Shown here one piece after another: positions 16,316 to 25,588 of a stretch of DNA of 25,702 nt. The notes beneath the pieces are model-generated. The model ran no database searches. It saw only the letters and a list, made by a program, of their open reading frames with translations, and was not told the DNA's origin. The stretch lies in the NCBI GenBank assembly GCA_964554265.1, contig CAZKOB010000037.1:1-25702 (forward strand), read 5' to 3'. How positions within the stretch are numbered: position 1 is the stretch's first letter; every line of letters starts with the position of its first letter. The position numbers and the translations under genes are program-made. Origin of the DNA: RGIG8745 sp964554265. GTDB taxonomy: Bacteria > Bacteroidota > Bacteroidia > Bacteroidales > Bacteroidaceae.

Positions 16316-18397
16316 ATGAAAATATTGTTGAAAATAAAAACTCTTGCTTTTGTAGCTTTGCTGCTTTCTATGGTGCAAACAGCTATTGTAAGTTGTTCTG
16401 ATGAACCGGATGCAGAGAACTATTATACTTTCACGGGTGAAATGGCTAAAGATTATCTCAGTAACCGTGAACAGTTTAGTGATTTCGTTGCTATTCTTGA
16501 TCGCTCAAAGGTTCTTGACTTGTTGGGTACTTATGGTGAGTATACAGTCTTTGCTCCTACTAATGATGCAGTAGAGCTTTATTTGACAGGACTGGGTGTC
16601 GAATCTATAGATCAACTCTCTAAAGAAGATTGTGACACAATTGCTTTTACGCATATTATTAAGCAAGCTTTCTACACTACTGATTACACTGGAGAAGGTA
16701 GTTTGACCAACATGTTGGATAGACCTGTTAGTGTGACCTATGTGGCAGATTCTGTTTCTGTTCCGGGAGAGATTGTGCTTTCATACTATCTTAACAATGT
16801 TTCCAAGCTTGAAGTTTTGGATGACTCTGTACAGAATGGCGTGGTTCATACTATTGACAAAGTTCTTGTTTCTTCAACGGACATGTTGCCTGATTTGATA
16901 GGAAAGGATCCGAATGTCACTCTCTTTTATGAGGCTTTGCGTGCAACGGGGCTTGATAAGGAGATGATGGAGTGGAAAGATAATTCATATCAAGCACCAA
17001 GTGTGGATTCTATTGCAACAGGTCTTCCAATCAAGACTGCAACTGAATATGATATCGTTTTCTATGAGAAGAATCGTTATATCAAATATACTGCATTTGT
17101 GGAGCCTGATTCTGTATACCATGCATATGGGGTGAACTCATTGGAGGATATGAAGAAACTTGCGGCTGAAATATATGATGACATGTATCCGGAGGATGCT
17201 GATGTTACGGATTTGACAGACAGAAGGAATTCTTTGAACCGTTTTATCTCTTACCATTTACTCGATCGTCTTGCTAACTATGATGGTATGGTTGTGGAAA
17301 ATTATGAATTGTTCAAGAATAACTTTAAACACAGACTTTGGGATGTAGCAGATTGGTATGAAACGATGATGCCACATAGTATCATGAAGCTTTCTCATCC
17401 TACTACTGGTGATAAAGGTACTGGTGACCTTGGTATTTTTGTCAATCGTCGTGGAGTCGGTAAGAAATCAGACGGAAGAGTTCCTTTGATTCCTGGTGCC
17501 CGTGTATATACAGCAAGTGAAGCCGGAGGTGACCACAATGCTTTGAACGGTGTCTATCATTATATCAGTGATATCATTTCTTACGGACGTGAAACACAGG
17601 AAGTGGTTCTTAATGAACGTCTGAGAATTGATGCCACAACACTTTCATCTGACTTTATGACGAGTGGCGCTCGTGGACATGCTGCGAGAAGTGGTGTGCT
17701 GAACAACAGGTATGCTATATGGTCAGACTCTAAAGATCCTGCAGTGAACGGAACTCATGCCATAGGATTCAAGCCTGGTTATGTAAAGAACTTTACATTC
17801 CAGAATCCGGAGACACATGTTCATGTAAGAAACCGTTTCTTGTCTTTTTGGTCTTATGAAGGTGACGAATTGACAATCAGTGGAAATTATGACTTTACGT
17901 TCAAACTTCCTCCTTTGCCTGAAGGTACATATGAATTCCGTTTGGGTACGTGCATTGGTTTCCCCGGTCGTGGAATTATTCAGGTATATTTCCAATATGG
18001 CGATGATGGAGCATTGCAGCCTTGTGGTATTCCGTTTGACATGCGTATGTATGCTACGAGCGTAGGACTTCGTTTGGATGACGCTCTTGGAGATGAGGAA
18101 GCTATTGCTGCATTTGACAAGGCTTTTCATAATCTTGGTTGGATGAAGGGACCGGACTCTTATTGTATTTCCGATGCAAATACAGCTGCTCGCGGAACAG
18201 AATTTAGAAATCTGAATGGAAATACCGTTCCTCTTCGTAAGATTGTTACCCAATTCTACACGGATGGCAAAACGGACTGTTATATCAGGATTCAGCAGAA
18301 GCTTGAGTCTGACGACTCGGAGTTTGCATTCGACTTCATAGAACTTGTTCCAAGCAGTGTATATAACAATGAGGCATATCCGGAAGACCGGCACTAA
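16316..18397 (+). CDS. Fasciclin (FAS1) lipoprotein B with C-terminal beta domain
   Basis: The 693-residue product has a lipoprotein signal with lipobox IVSC (Cys27) followed by SDEPDAE, consistent with surface export. FAS1 domain 1 (about 45-185) has YTVFAPTNDAV (76-86) and NGVVHTIDKVLV. A second, more divergent FAS1 domain (about 190-430) has YTAFVEPDSVYHAYGV (from 258) and HALNGVYHYISDII-like residues near its end. Residues about 430-693 form a beta-rich region ending in FAFDFIELVP, which recalls carbohydrate-binding sandwich domains, though no family is assigned. It starts six bases after susD1, so it is certainly in the same unit. It probably acts as an extra surface binding protein for the SusCD complex (inference). 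Confidence 0.82.
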   Translation: MKILLKIKTLAFVALLLSMVQTAIVSCSDEPDAENYYTFTGEMAKDYLSNREQFSDFVAILDRSKVLDLLGTYGEYTVFAPTNDAVELYLTGLGVESIDQLSKEDCDTIAFTHIIKQAFYTTDYTGEGSLTNMLDRPVSVTYVADSVSVPGEIVLSYYLNNVSKLEVLDDSVQNGVVHTIDKVLVSSTDMLPDLIGKDPNVTLFYEALRATGLDKEMMEWKDNSYQAPSVDSIATGLPIKTATEYDIVFYEKNRYIKYTAFVEPDSVYHAYGVNSLEDMKKLAAEIYDDMYPEDADVTDLTDRRNSLNRFISYHLLDRLANYDGMVVENYELFKNNFKHRLWDVADWYETMMPHSIMKLSHPTTGDKGTGDLGIFVNRRGVGKKSDGRVPLIPGARVYTASEAGGDHNALNGVYHYISDIISYGRETQEVVLNERLRIDATTLSSDFMTSGARGHAARSGVLNNRYAIWSDSKDPAVNGTHAIGFKPGYVKNFTFQNPETHVHVRNRFLSFWSYEGDELTISGNYDFTFKLPPLPEGTYEFRLGTCIGFPGRGIIQVYFQYGDDGALQPCGIPFDMRMYATSVGLRLDDALGDEEAIAAFDKAFHNLGWMKGPDSYCISDANTAARGTEFRNLNGNTVPLRKIVTQFYTDGKTDCYIRIQQKLESDDSEFAFDFIELVPSSVYNNEAYPEDRH

Positions 18398-18423
18398 AAA
18401 ATAAATAGTTGAATCTTGAATTT

Positions 18424-18455
18424 CTGTCAGTTGCTCCGTGAAGGGCTGCTGACAG
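18424..18455. promoter_or_regulatory. Stem-loop between FAS1-B and FAS1-C genes
   Basis: CTGTCAG (18424-18430) pairs with CTGACAG (18449-18455) around an 18-base loop that allows a few further GC pairs. It lies in the 99-base gap, one of only two sizeable gaps in the unit, about 40 bases before the ATG at 18497. No U-run follows, so it looks like an RNA stability or partial-attenuation element, not a full terminator. Confidence 0.4.
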
Positions 18456-18496
18456 GAATAAAATAACAACATTCAATCATAAAGAGTATAGAGAAT

Positions 18497-20119
18497 ATGA
18501 AAAAACTAATAAATACAATCCATACAGGGGTGGTCGCAGCGTTCTCCATTGTTGCATGCTATTCTTGTTCCGATACATGGGATGAACATTACGATAGTAA
18601 TGGAGGCGGAGTGAGCAATGTGTCTCTGTATCAGCAGTTGAACACAACTGATTCTTTGAGTGATTTCTGTGAAGTGCTTAAAGCTACAGGATATGATGAA
18701 ATGCTCAATACAGAACAGATTTATACTGTTTTCGCACCTGTCAATGGGGCTTTTGATAAGGAAAGTCTTCTTGCACAGGTTGCTGCAGGTGATAAACAGA
18801 CTGTTGTCAATCGTTTTGTGAAGAACCATATTACTCGCTACAACTATTCTGTGTCGGGTGGTGTGAACGATATGATAATGCTTAATAATAAAAAGTTCTC
18901 TATGAAGGGAAATCTTGTAGATGGAGAACTTATTTCATCAGAGAACACTCTTTGTAAAAATGGTGTGCTGCATGTGCTTCATACAGATTTGCCTTTCCTT
19001 TCAAATTTATATGAGGCATTAGAGGCTGATGCCAATTTGTCAAAAATGTATGATTTTCTTCTTTCTTATGAAGAAGATTCTCTTGATGAGGGACGCAGCG
19101 TTTATCGTGGTGTAGATGAAAATGGAAATCGTATCTATGTTGATTCTGTAATGATTGAGAACAACAGAGTTATGAATATGTTGGATGCGATTATCAATAA
19201 TGAAGACTCAAACTATTGGATGATTGCTCCTACGAATGAGGCCTATAACAAACGTTATGAAGTTGCAAAGAGCTTGTTTAATTTGCATCCTACCATTGCT
19301 GACCGTGATTCTCTTCAGGAATTATATGCTAATGTTTTTGCAATGAGGGACTGCTATTTTAATATGAATGCGAACCTTCATTATACGGATTCTTTGATGT
19401 CTTCTGTATATTCAAGCAGAACTCCGGATCAGAATGTGTTTTATAAACCTTTTGATGAGGGTGGTATTTTGAATAACTATTCTGAGAAGGTTGAATGCAG
19501 CAATGGAACCTTGTACAAGTTTGATGAGATGCCTTTCTCTATTTATGATTCATTCTTTGCAGAAGTTAAGATAGAAGCTGATTTGAGAAGTAATGTTAAT
19601 ACTGATGAGCAGTATCTCAAGACTTGTACATATACACCTGCACTATCTGATGATAATGTACAATATTTGGATGTCATTCCGACTACTTCATCTGCAAATC
19701 CAACCATACCTTTTAATGTCAAAGGATTACTGTCCGGAACATATGAAATCTATGTGGTTATGCTTCCTTCTTATAAATATGGAACAAATGATAATGGGTT
19801 GAATGCAAATGGAGAACCAAAACCTTGTCTGTTCAAGGCCAACCTCTTTATAAAGGATAGTAAAGGAGATTTTCCGAAGGCGAAAACTTATGCTTGTGGT
19901 GGCGGTGCAAATTACAGCAATGATCCGACTATTCTTTCTGATACGATCTATTTGGATACTTATACATTTCCTGAGTCATTCTATGGAGAGAGTGAGGCCG
20001 GTATTATGTTGCAGTTGCAGTCTTATGTAAGTTCTTCGGGAAGAAAGAACTATTCTCGTGAGATGCTTATCGACTGCATTATATTCAGACCTAAAAAAGA
20101 AGTTACTGACGGCGAATAA
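18497..20119 (+). CDS. Fasciclin (FAS1) lipoprotein C with C-terminal beta domain
   Basis: The 540-residue protein has a lipoprotein signal with CYSC (Cys24 the likely anchor, Cys21 possible), followed by SDTWDEHYD, a start often seen in Bacteroidales FAS1 lipoproteins. FAS1 domain 1 has YTVFAPVNGAF from residue 76, exactly where FAS1-B has its equivalent motif, and NGVLHVLHTDLPF. FAS1 domain 2 has YWMIAPTNEAY (from 240). The last 170 residues are beta-rich with LSGTYEIYVVMLPS and end in MLIDCIIFRPKKE, parallel to the tail of FAS1-B. It lies 11 bases before susC2 and is probably the surface partner of the second SusCD pair. No catalytic motif is visible. Confidence 0.83.
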   Translation: MKKLINTIHTGVVAAFSIVACYSCSDTWDEHYDSNGGGVSNVSLYQQLNTTDSLSDFCEVLKATGYDEMLNTEQIYTVFAPVNGAFDKESLLAQVAAGDKQTVVNRFVKNHITRYNYSVSGGVNDMIMLNNKKFSMKGNLVDGELISSENTLCKNGVLHVLHTDLPFLSNLYEALEADANLSKMYDFLLSYEEDSLDEGRSVYRGVDENGNRIYVDSVMIENNRVMNMLDAIINNEDSNYWMIAPTNEAYNKRYEVAKSLFNLHPTIADRDSLQELYANVFAMRDCYFNMNANLHYTDSLMSSVYSSRTPDQNVFYKPFDEGGILNNYSEKVECSNGTLYKFDEMPFSIYDSFFAEVKIEADLRSNVNTDEQYLKTCTYTPALSDDNVQYLDVIPTTSSANPTIPFNVKGLLSGTYEIYVVMLPSYKYGTNDNGLNANGEPKPCLFKANLFIKDSKGDFPKAKTYACGGGANYSNDPTILSDTIYLDTYTFPESFYGESEAGIMLQLQSYVSSSGRKNYSREMLIDCIIFRPKKEVTDGE

Positions 20120-20130
20120 ATTGCGATACA

Positions 20131-23100
20131 ATGAAAAATATGATATTATATTCAGACAGAAATGTGCAGCGAGTTTGTAAGTATGGACTTGCGGCTATGA
20201 TATTCTTCATGGGAACACTTTCTATGTCGGCACAAGATGAAGTGGAAGCTGTTGCTCCTGCTAAACGTGAGGTGAGGCCACAGAAGAAGTATCCGATGGT
20301 TGAAATTAAAGGTAAGGTTATAGATGCAGCAACAGGAGAGCCTCTTGCAGGTGTGCAGATTAAGGCTTTCAATAATAGCTACTATACAGCCATGACGGAT
20401 GAAGACGGTACATACATGATAAGTGTGCCGACCTTTGTCACGTCTCTTAGTGCGAAGCTTGATGGTTATAGCATGGTGCAGACTCCAATCGGTGGGAGAA
20501 CAGAGAATGTCGTTCTGAGTCTTTATTCCGACAAGTATCTTGGTGATTATAGTAGCAGAGTAACTGCCGGCAAAACAGTTGGTACTGCCGGCTTTGAACA
20601 GACAACAGCCGTGGTTGTTGATCAGGAAATTCAGAATAGGCTTGGAGCTGACGTCCGTTCTATTTCGCGTTCTGCTGTTCCGGGAGTGGGTATGTCAATG
20701 TTTATTAATGGTTACAATTCACTGAACGCGAATGCGCAGCCTTTGATTGTTGTTGATGGTGTCGTACATGACATGCTCTATGATAAAGACATGATACATA
20801 CAGGCTATTTTAATAATATACTTGCAGGTATCAGTATGGATGATATAGAGAATGTTGAGGTCCTGAAAAATGGTACAGCTATTTATGGTGCCAAAGCTGC
20901 GAATGGTGTTATTCTTATCAATACCAAGCGCAATAAGAGTATGGCGACACGTATTGATGTGAACCTTTCTGCTGGAGTCGAACTTGTACCGAAGTCTATT
21001 GATATGATGAATTCATCTCAATATCGTTCTTACGCATCAGAACTGCTCGGTTCTACTAACACTAAGCTGAATGAGTTCAAGTTCCTTAAAGATGATCCTA
21101 CTTATTATTATTATAACATGTATCATAATAATACGGATTGGAATGACGAGGTGTATCACGAGGCTCTCACACAGAATTATAGTATACACATTCAAGGTGG
21201 TGATGATGTGGCTAACTATAATTTGTCTGTGGGTTATATGAATTCACAAGCTACTTTGAAAAAGAATGACCTTGCACGTTTCAATATTCGTTTCAATACG
21301 GACATTGTGCTCAATAAGTGGTTTACAACTCGTTTTGATGCCTCTTATTCTAACATTACGCGCAATTTGCGTGATAATGGTCTTTCTTCTGATTATTCAG
21401 ATGCAGCGATTGCCGCACCAGGATTTTTGGCTTTGGTGAAGGCACCGTTCCTTAGTCCTTACGACTTTTCTACAGATGGCAAGCCTTCAAGTTTCTATGC
21501 AGATGCAGATACTTATCTGGATGAAGTGTTAGGCGCTTCGGCTTCGCTTGCGAATCCTGTTGCTATTCTTGAAAATGCGGATGACAAGAACAAAAATTCA
21601 GTAGATAATACCATTGTAAATCTTGCTGTTACTCCTAAATGGCAGCCAACGAAGAATTTTTCTATACAGGAGCGTTTCAGTTATACAATGGAAAGTTATA
21701 ATGAAGATTACTACACTCCTATTGTTGGTATGCCTTCATTCTATCTTGCGAATAAGGGACACATTGATAACACGAAGTCATCGTTGTTTACAAAGCATAA
21801 TGCCATATTCAGTGATACTCGTTTTGACTGGGCAATACCTCTTGGTGCGCATCGTCTGGATGTCTTTGGCGGAGTGCGTTATATGAACGACACTTATTCG
21901 TCTTCTAACTTCTTTGGTTACAATACGGGTAATGACAAGACACCTGCGCTCTCTACTGCTCTTCAGTATAAGGAGACTATCGGTTTGGATGATTCATGGA
22001 ACTCGCTTGCTTATTATGCAAATATAGACTATAACTATAAGGAAAAGTATTACTTACAGGGTGCCTTGTCTATGGAGACTTCTTCTCGATTTGGTAAAGA
22101 TACTGATGCCGGTATGAAGTTAGCGGGTGTAGCATGGGGATTGTTCCCTTCAATACAAGGTGCATGGGTTATTTCTAATGAGTCTTGGTTTAATCCTACC
22201 AAAGGTGTCAATATGTTGAAAGTCAATGTGGGATTTGAATCTGTAGGTAATGATGCTATAGATAATAATGCTACAATCACTTACATGGAGGGAAACAGCA
22301 TGCTTGAATCTAGTGTTTCTGGTATTGGTATTGTTAATATCGGTAATACGAAGCTTCGTTGGGAGACGACAAATCGCCTTACTGCTGGTCTGGAAGGTAA
22401 TTTCATTAATAACAGATTGAATTTGAAATTCAATTATTTCTATTCTAAGACGAACAATCTCTTAACGCTCGGAACTCTTGCCTATGTTGCAGGCCTGAAG
22501 GATTATTGGACCAATGACGGCTCTATGACGAATCAGGGATTTGATTTTGCTTTTAATGCAAAGGTGATCAATGCTCCGAAGTTTAAGTTTGAGCTTGGTG
22601 CAAGCATGGGACATTATAAGAACAAGTTGACAAAACTTCCGGAAGGAAAAGAGTCGTTTACAACAGATATGTATAACGCGACAATTCTTTCAAAGGTCGG
22701 GAAACCTGTAGGTGTATTCTATGGTTATAAGACTGATGGTGTATTTGCTACAACTGCTGAAGCTGAAGCAGCCGGACTGTATCAGGTTAATTCAGTAGGA
22801 ACCAAGGAATATTTCAGAGCAGGTGACGTAAAGTTCGTAGATCTTGATGGTGACGGATGTATTAGTGATGATAATGATAGAACAATCATTGGTGATCCGA
22901 ATCCGGATATATATGGAAATATTCATGCAAACTTCTTTATAGGAAAGCACTGGGCTGTTTCTGCTAACTTCAATTACTGTCTTGGCAATGATATTTACAA
23001 CTTCCAGCGCTCGCTGCTTGAATCCGGTTCTGCTTTTATGAACCAGACTACTGCCGTAGGACGTCGTTGGATGGCTGAAGGTCAGGTTACGGATATTCCG

Positions 23101-23394
23101 AAGATTGAATATGGTGATATGATGGGAAATGCACGTTTCTCTGACAGATGGATTGAAGATGGCTCTTATTTGAAACTTAAAAATGTTACTGTTAGCTACA
23201 AATTGCCAATACAGAACCAATATATACAGGGTCTTACGATTTGGGCTGCGGGAAATAATCTGTTCACTGTTTCCAAGTATCTTGGCAATGACCCAGAAGT
23301 CTCATGTGCCAATGGTGTCCTTTATCAGGGTATAGATGCTGGTTATCTCACCTATGGACGTAGCTTCACACTTGGTGTTAAGATTAATTTGTAA
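20131..23394 (+). CDS. SusC/RagA family TonB-linked outer membrane protein 2, divergent
   Basis: The 1087-residue protein has a signal region ending near LSMSAQDE; the N terminus is long (about 35 residues) and a later Met at 11 bases or more downstream does not improve it. A carboxypeptidase-regulatory-like domain (about 57-130) starts EIKGKVIDAATGEPLAGVQI. The plug contains LIVVDGVV and EVLKNGTAIYGAKAANGVIL (from 243), then the barrel. DLDGDGCISDDND (904-916) is the SusC loop, and the last residue is Leu. Between regulatory domain and plug I find no LxEVVV TonB box; the stretch reads SLYSDKYLGDYSSRVTAGKT. The plug also lacks the usual RIRG motif (MFINGYNSL). It is partnered with susD2 after a 91-base gap that holds a stem-loop. 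Confidence 0.93.
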   Translation: MKNMILYSDRNVQRVCKYGLAAMIFFMGTLSMSAQDEVEAVAPAKREVRPQKKYPMVEIKGKVIDAATGEPLAGVQIKAFNNSYYTAMTDEDGTYMISVPTFVTSLSAKLDGYSMVQTPIGGRTENVVLSLYSDKYLGDYSSRVTAGKTVGTAGFEQTTAVVVDQEIQNRLGADVRSISRSAVPGVGMSMFINGYNSLNANAQPLIVVDGVVHDMLYDKDMIHTGYFNNILAGISMDDIENVEVLKNGTAIYGAKAANGVILINTKRNKSMATRIDVNLSAGVELVPKSIDMMNSSQYRSYASELLGSTNTKLNEFKFLKDDPTYYYYNMYHNNTDWNDEVYHEALTQNYSIHIQGGDDVANYNLSVGYMNSQATLKKNDLARFNIRFNTDIVLNKWFTTRFDASYSNITRNLRDNGLSSDYSDAAIAAPGFLALVKAPFLSPYDFSTDGKPSSFYADADTYLDEVLGASASLANPVAILENADDKNKNSVDNTIVNLAVTPKWQPTKNFSIQERFSYTMESYNEDYYTPIVGMPSFYLANKGHIDNTKSSLFTKHNAIFSDTRFDWAIPLGAHRLDVFGGVRYMNDTYSSSNFFGYNTGNDKTPALSTALQYKETIGLDDSWNSLAYYANIDYNYKEKYYLQGALSMETSSRFGKDTDAGMKLAGVAWGLFPSIQGAWVISNESWFNPTKGVNMLKVNVGFESVGNDAIDNNATITYMEGNSMLESSVSGIGIVNIGNTKLRWETTNRLTAGLEGNFINNRLNLKFNYFYSKTNNLLTLGTLAYVAGLKDYWTNDGSMTNQGFDFAFNAKVINAPKFKFELGASMGHYKNKLTKLPEGKESFTTDMYNATILSKVGKPVGVFYGYKTDGVFATTAEAEAAGLYQVNSVGTKEYFRAGDVKFVDLDGDGCISDDNDRTIIGDPNPDIYGNIHANFFIGKHWAVSANFNYCLGNDIYNFQRSLLESGSAFMNQTTAVGRRWMAEGQVTDIPKIEYGDMMGNARFSDRWIEDGSYLKLKNVTVSYKLPIQNQYIQGLTIWAAGNNLFTVSKYLGNDPEVSCANGVLYQGIDAGYLTYGRSFTLGVKINL

Positions 23395-23402
23395 CCAACG
23401 TT

Positions 23403-23463
23403 TATTCAGCATTCATTCTTTGTCCGTCTGATGTGAAAACGGACATAGTTTGAATGCTGAATA
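23403..23463. promoter_or_regulatory. Long stem-loop between susC2 and susD2
   Basis: A perfect 13-bp outer stem (TATTCAGCATTCA at 23403-23415 with 23451-23463) encloses symmetric 5-base internal loops and a perfect 7-bp inner stem (TGTCCGT at 23421-23427 with ACGGACA at 23439-23445), with an 11-base terminal loop. It starts 9 bases after the susC2 stop and ends about 22 bases before the susD2 start. No U-run follows. It probably adjusts relative expression of susC and susD by RNA stability or processing (inference). Confidence 0.7.
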
Positions 23464-23485
23464 TAAAAGCGTAAAAAAAGAATCA

Positions 23486-25402
23486 ATGATGAAAACAAAA
23501 TCTATAATACTTTCAGGACTGCTTCTCGCTTCACTTGGAGCAGTAACAACTTCCTGTGAAGATATGTTTACGACTGACAATTCACTTGTTACCACAGAAC
23601 TCGCCCCTAAAGATTCTATGTATCAAGTCTTGGGAATCATCAATCGTATGCAGAAACTTGCCGATCGTACAGTGCTTTTGGGTGAATTGCGTTCGGATTT
23701 GGTGGATATAAATCCCACTGCATCCACTACTTTGCAGGAGATAGCGAATAATAGAATATCTGTAGACAATGAATATAACTCTGTGGCAGACTATTATTCT
23801 GTGATAAATTCATGCAATATATTTCTTGACAATGTCGACTCTCTTCTGATTACTCATAATGAGTACTATTATGAGAAAGAGATTGTTGCTGTGAAGACTT
23901 TTCGTGCATGGACATATCTCCAGTTGGTAATGAACTATGGGAAAGTGCCGTTTATAACTAAAGCTATTACAACGGCTAATGCTGCAGAAGAGGCTATAAA
24001 GTCAACGAGCAATCGTGCTGACATGAAGTCTATATGTGACTTTCTGATAGCTGATATAGAACCTTATATTGCAAGAAATGTCGAACTTCCTAACTATGGT
24101 TCTATTAGAGGTGTTTCAAGTGTCCACTACTTCATTCCTCTTCGTGTAATGCTTGCAGAGTTGTATCTGTGGAGAGGATCTTTTACTAACGATAAGAATG
24201 ATTTTCTTGAGGCTGCTAAGTACTACCATGATTTTTTCACAGGGCAAAGTGTAACAAATGCTGGTTATGATGCTTCTTGGTCTAATATTGATTTTGAAGG
24301 AGTGCCGATGGATGCTTATTCTTCTCAGTTTAACTCTCCGACGAACAGCGAAAATATAGCTGTCCTTCCGCTTGATACATGTGCATATGATGGAACATAT
24401 AGTGACTTGAATACGTTGTTCTGTTCGCAGTATAACAATAATTATTATGTCCCGATTACTCCTTCTGTTAGAAACAAGGAACTTTCGACGGATGAGGTGT
24501 ATTGTTTAAGATACGTATCTCCACTTACAGGCAACAAGACTAATTATTATAGTAATGCAAAGATTGCATGGGATGACGAATTGGTTAAAGGTGATCTACG
24601 TCTTTATTGTGTTTATAAAACTTCTACTGTAAATGATCGTTATAATGACACTTTCAGTAAAGAACGTCAGATCATTATAAAATATATGAAGAACTCTATA
24701 AGCGGTGGAGCTGATGTGAGAATCTCATATATTCCGTATTATCGTACTTCTATGCTCTACTTGCATTTTGCAGAAGCTCTCAATTGTGCAGGTTTTCCAG
24801 AAACGGCATTCGCTGTGTTGAAGTATGGTTTATCTTCTACTGTAATGACAGATCGTGGTATTATTTCTTCTGATGAATATCAACGTATCTCTTCTGTTGC
24901 TACATCTATGGGAGGTGGAACCCTTGCAAGCTGGCCGACAGAGGTTTTTGTAACTCGTGAAATCTTGACTTCTGTTGAAAATTATACAATGATGGGTATT
25001 CATTCTAAAGGTTGTGGCAGAAGTGAAGATAATGAATATTACACCCTTCCTACAGATTCCACAGGAGTGCAAGAACTTCCGGCATTGACAGAAGAGTCTA
25101 CAAAAGAAGATTCTTTAAAGTACGATGCCATTGTTGAGGCCAATGCAGCTTTGCTTGCAGGTGATGTTCAACGCGAATACCGTATTCCTCGTGTTGAAGA
25201 ACTTATTTTGAAAGAGGAAGCTCTTGAAGGTATGTTTGAAGGATATCGTTTTTATGATTTGATGCGTTATGCAATGCGTAATAATGACGCTGACTTTGTG
25301 GCTAAAACAGTTGCATATCGTAAAGGTAAGAATAATTACGATGCAACCCTTTATGAAAGTCTTAAGAATGGAAATTGGTATCTGCCACTTCCTGAGAGAT
25401 GA
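23486..25402 (+). CDS. RagB/SusD family lipoprotein 2
   Basis: From this ATG the product is 638 residues with lipoprotein signal MMKTKSIILSGLLLASLGAV ending in TTSC (Cys24), followed by EDMFTTDN. An in-frame ATG at 23450 would lie in the stem-loop and add 12 polar residues before the signal, so it is rejected; 23489 is equally possible. SusD features include VKTFRAWTYLQLVMNYGKVP, the LAELYLWRGS helix, EALEGMFEGYRFYDLMRYAM (from 578) and the terminal WYLPLPE. It should form the ligand-binding lid of SusC2. A terminator 86 bases downstream makes it the last gene of the unit. It is clearly divergent from SusD1, so the two pairs are not a recent duplication. Confidence 0.94.
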   Translation: MMKTKSIILSGLLLASLGAVTTSCEDMFTTDNSLVTTELAPKDSMYQVLGIINRMQKLADRTVLLGELRSDLVDINPTASTTLQEIANNRISVDNEYNSVADYYSVINSCNIFLDNVDSLLITHNEYYYEKEIVAVKTFRAWTYLQLVMNYGKVPFITKAITTANAAEEAIKSTSNRADMKSICDFLIADIEPYIARNVELPNYGSIRGVSSVHYFIPLRVMLAELYLWRGSFTNDKNDFLEAAKYYHDFFTGQSVTNAGYDASWSNIDFEGVPMDAYSSQFNSPTNSENIAVLPLDTCAYDGTYSDLNTLFCSQYNNNYYVPITPSVRNKELSTDEVYCLRYVSPLTGNKTNYYSNAKIAWDDELVKGDLRLYCVYKTSTVNDRYNDTFSKERQIIIKYMKNSISGGADVRISYIPYYRTSMLYLHFAEALNCAGFPETAFAVLKYGLSSTVMTDRGIISSDEYQRISSVATSMGGGTLASWPTEVFVTREILTSVENYTMMGIHSKGCGRSEDNEYYTLPTDSTGVQELPALTEESTKEDSLKYDAIVEANAALLAGDVQREYRIPRVEELILKEEALEGMFEGYRFYDLMRYAMRNNDADFVAKTVAYRKGKNNYDATLYESLKNGNWYLPLPER

Positions 25403-25488
25403 TATTTATAGAGGTCAATGTGCATGAGGAAAGGATAAAATGAAAATATCTTCCTGATTGTTGGCCCATTGACTTATTGATTGATATG

Positions 25489-25523
25489 AAAAAGAGTTCG
25501 GTTGTGTGCCGAGCTCTTTTTTT
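25489..25523. terminator. Intrinsic terminator, likely bidirectional
   Basis: AAAAAGAGTTCGG (25489-25501) pairs with CCGAGCTCTTTTT (25509-25521) with one G-U pair and a 7-base loop, followed by a run of T. The A-run on the other side makes it work in both directions. It closes the FAS1/Sus unit and would also serve a convergent gene from the right. Confidence 0.85.
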
Positions 25524-25588
25524 CCTGTTTTCGTCACTTTTTCTGTCCGTGAAATTTATTTGCTTATAATCAGCAAGATAGCAATCAT

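Noticed and set aside
23450..23485. Upstream in-frame ATG of susD2
   Set aside because: It lies inside the right arm of the stem-loop and adds 12 polar residues before the lipoprotein signal.
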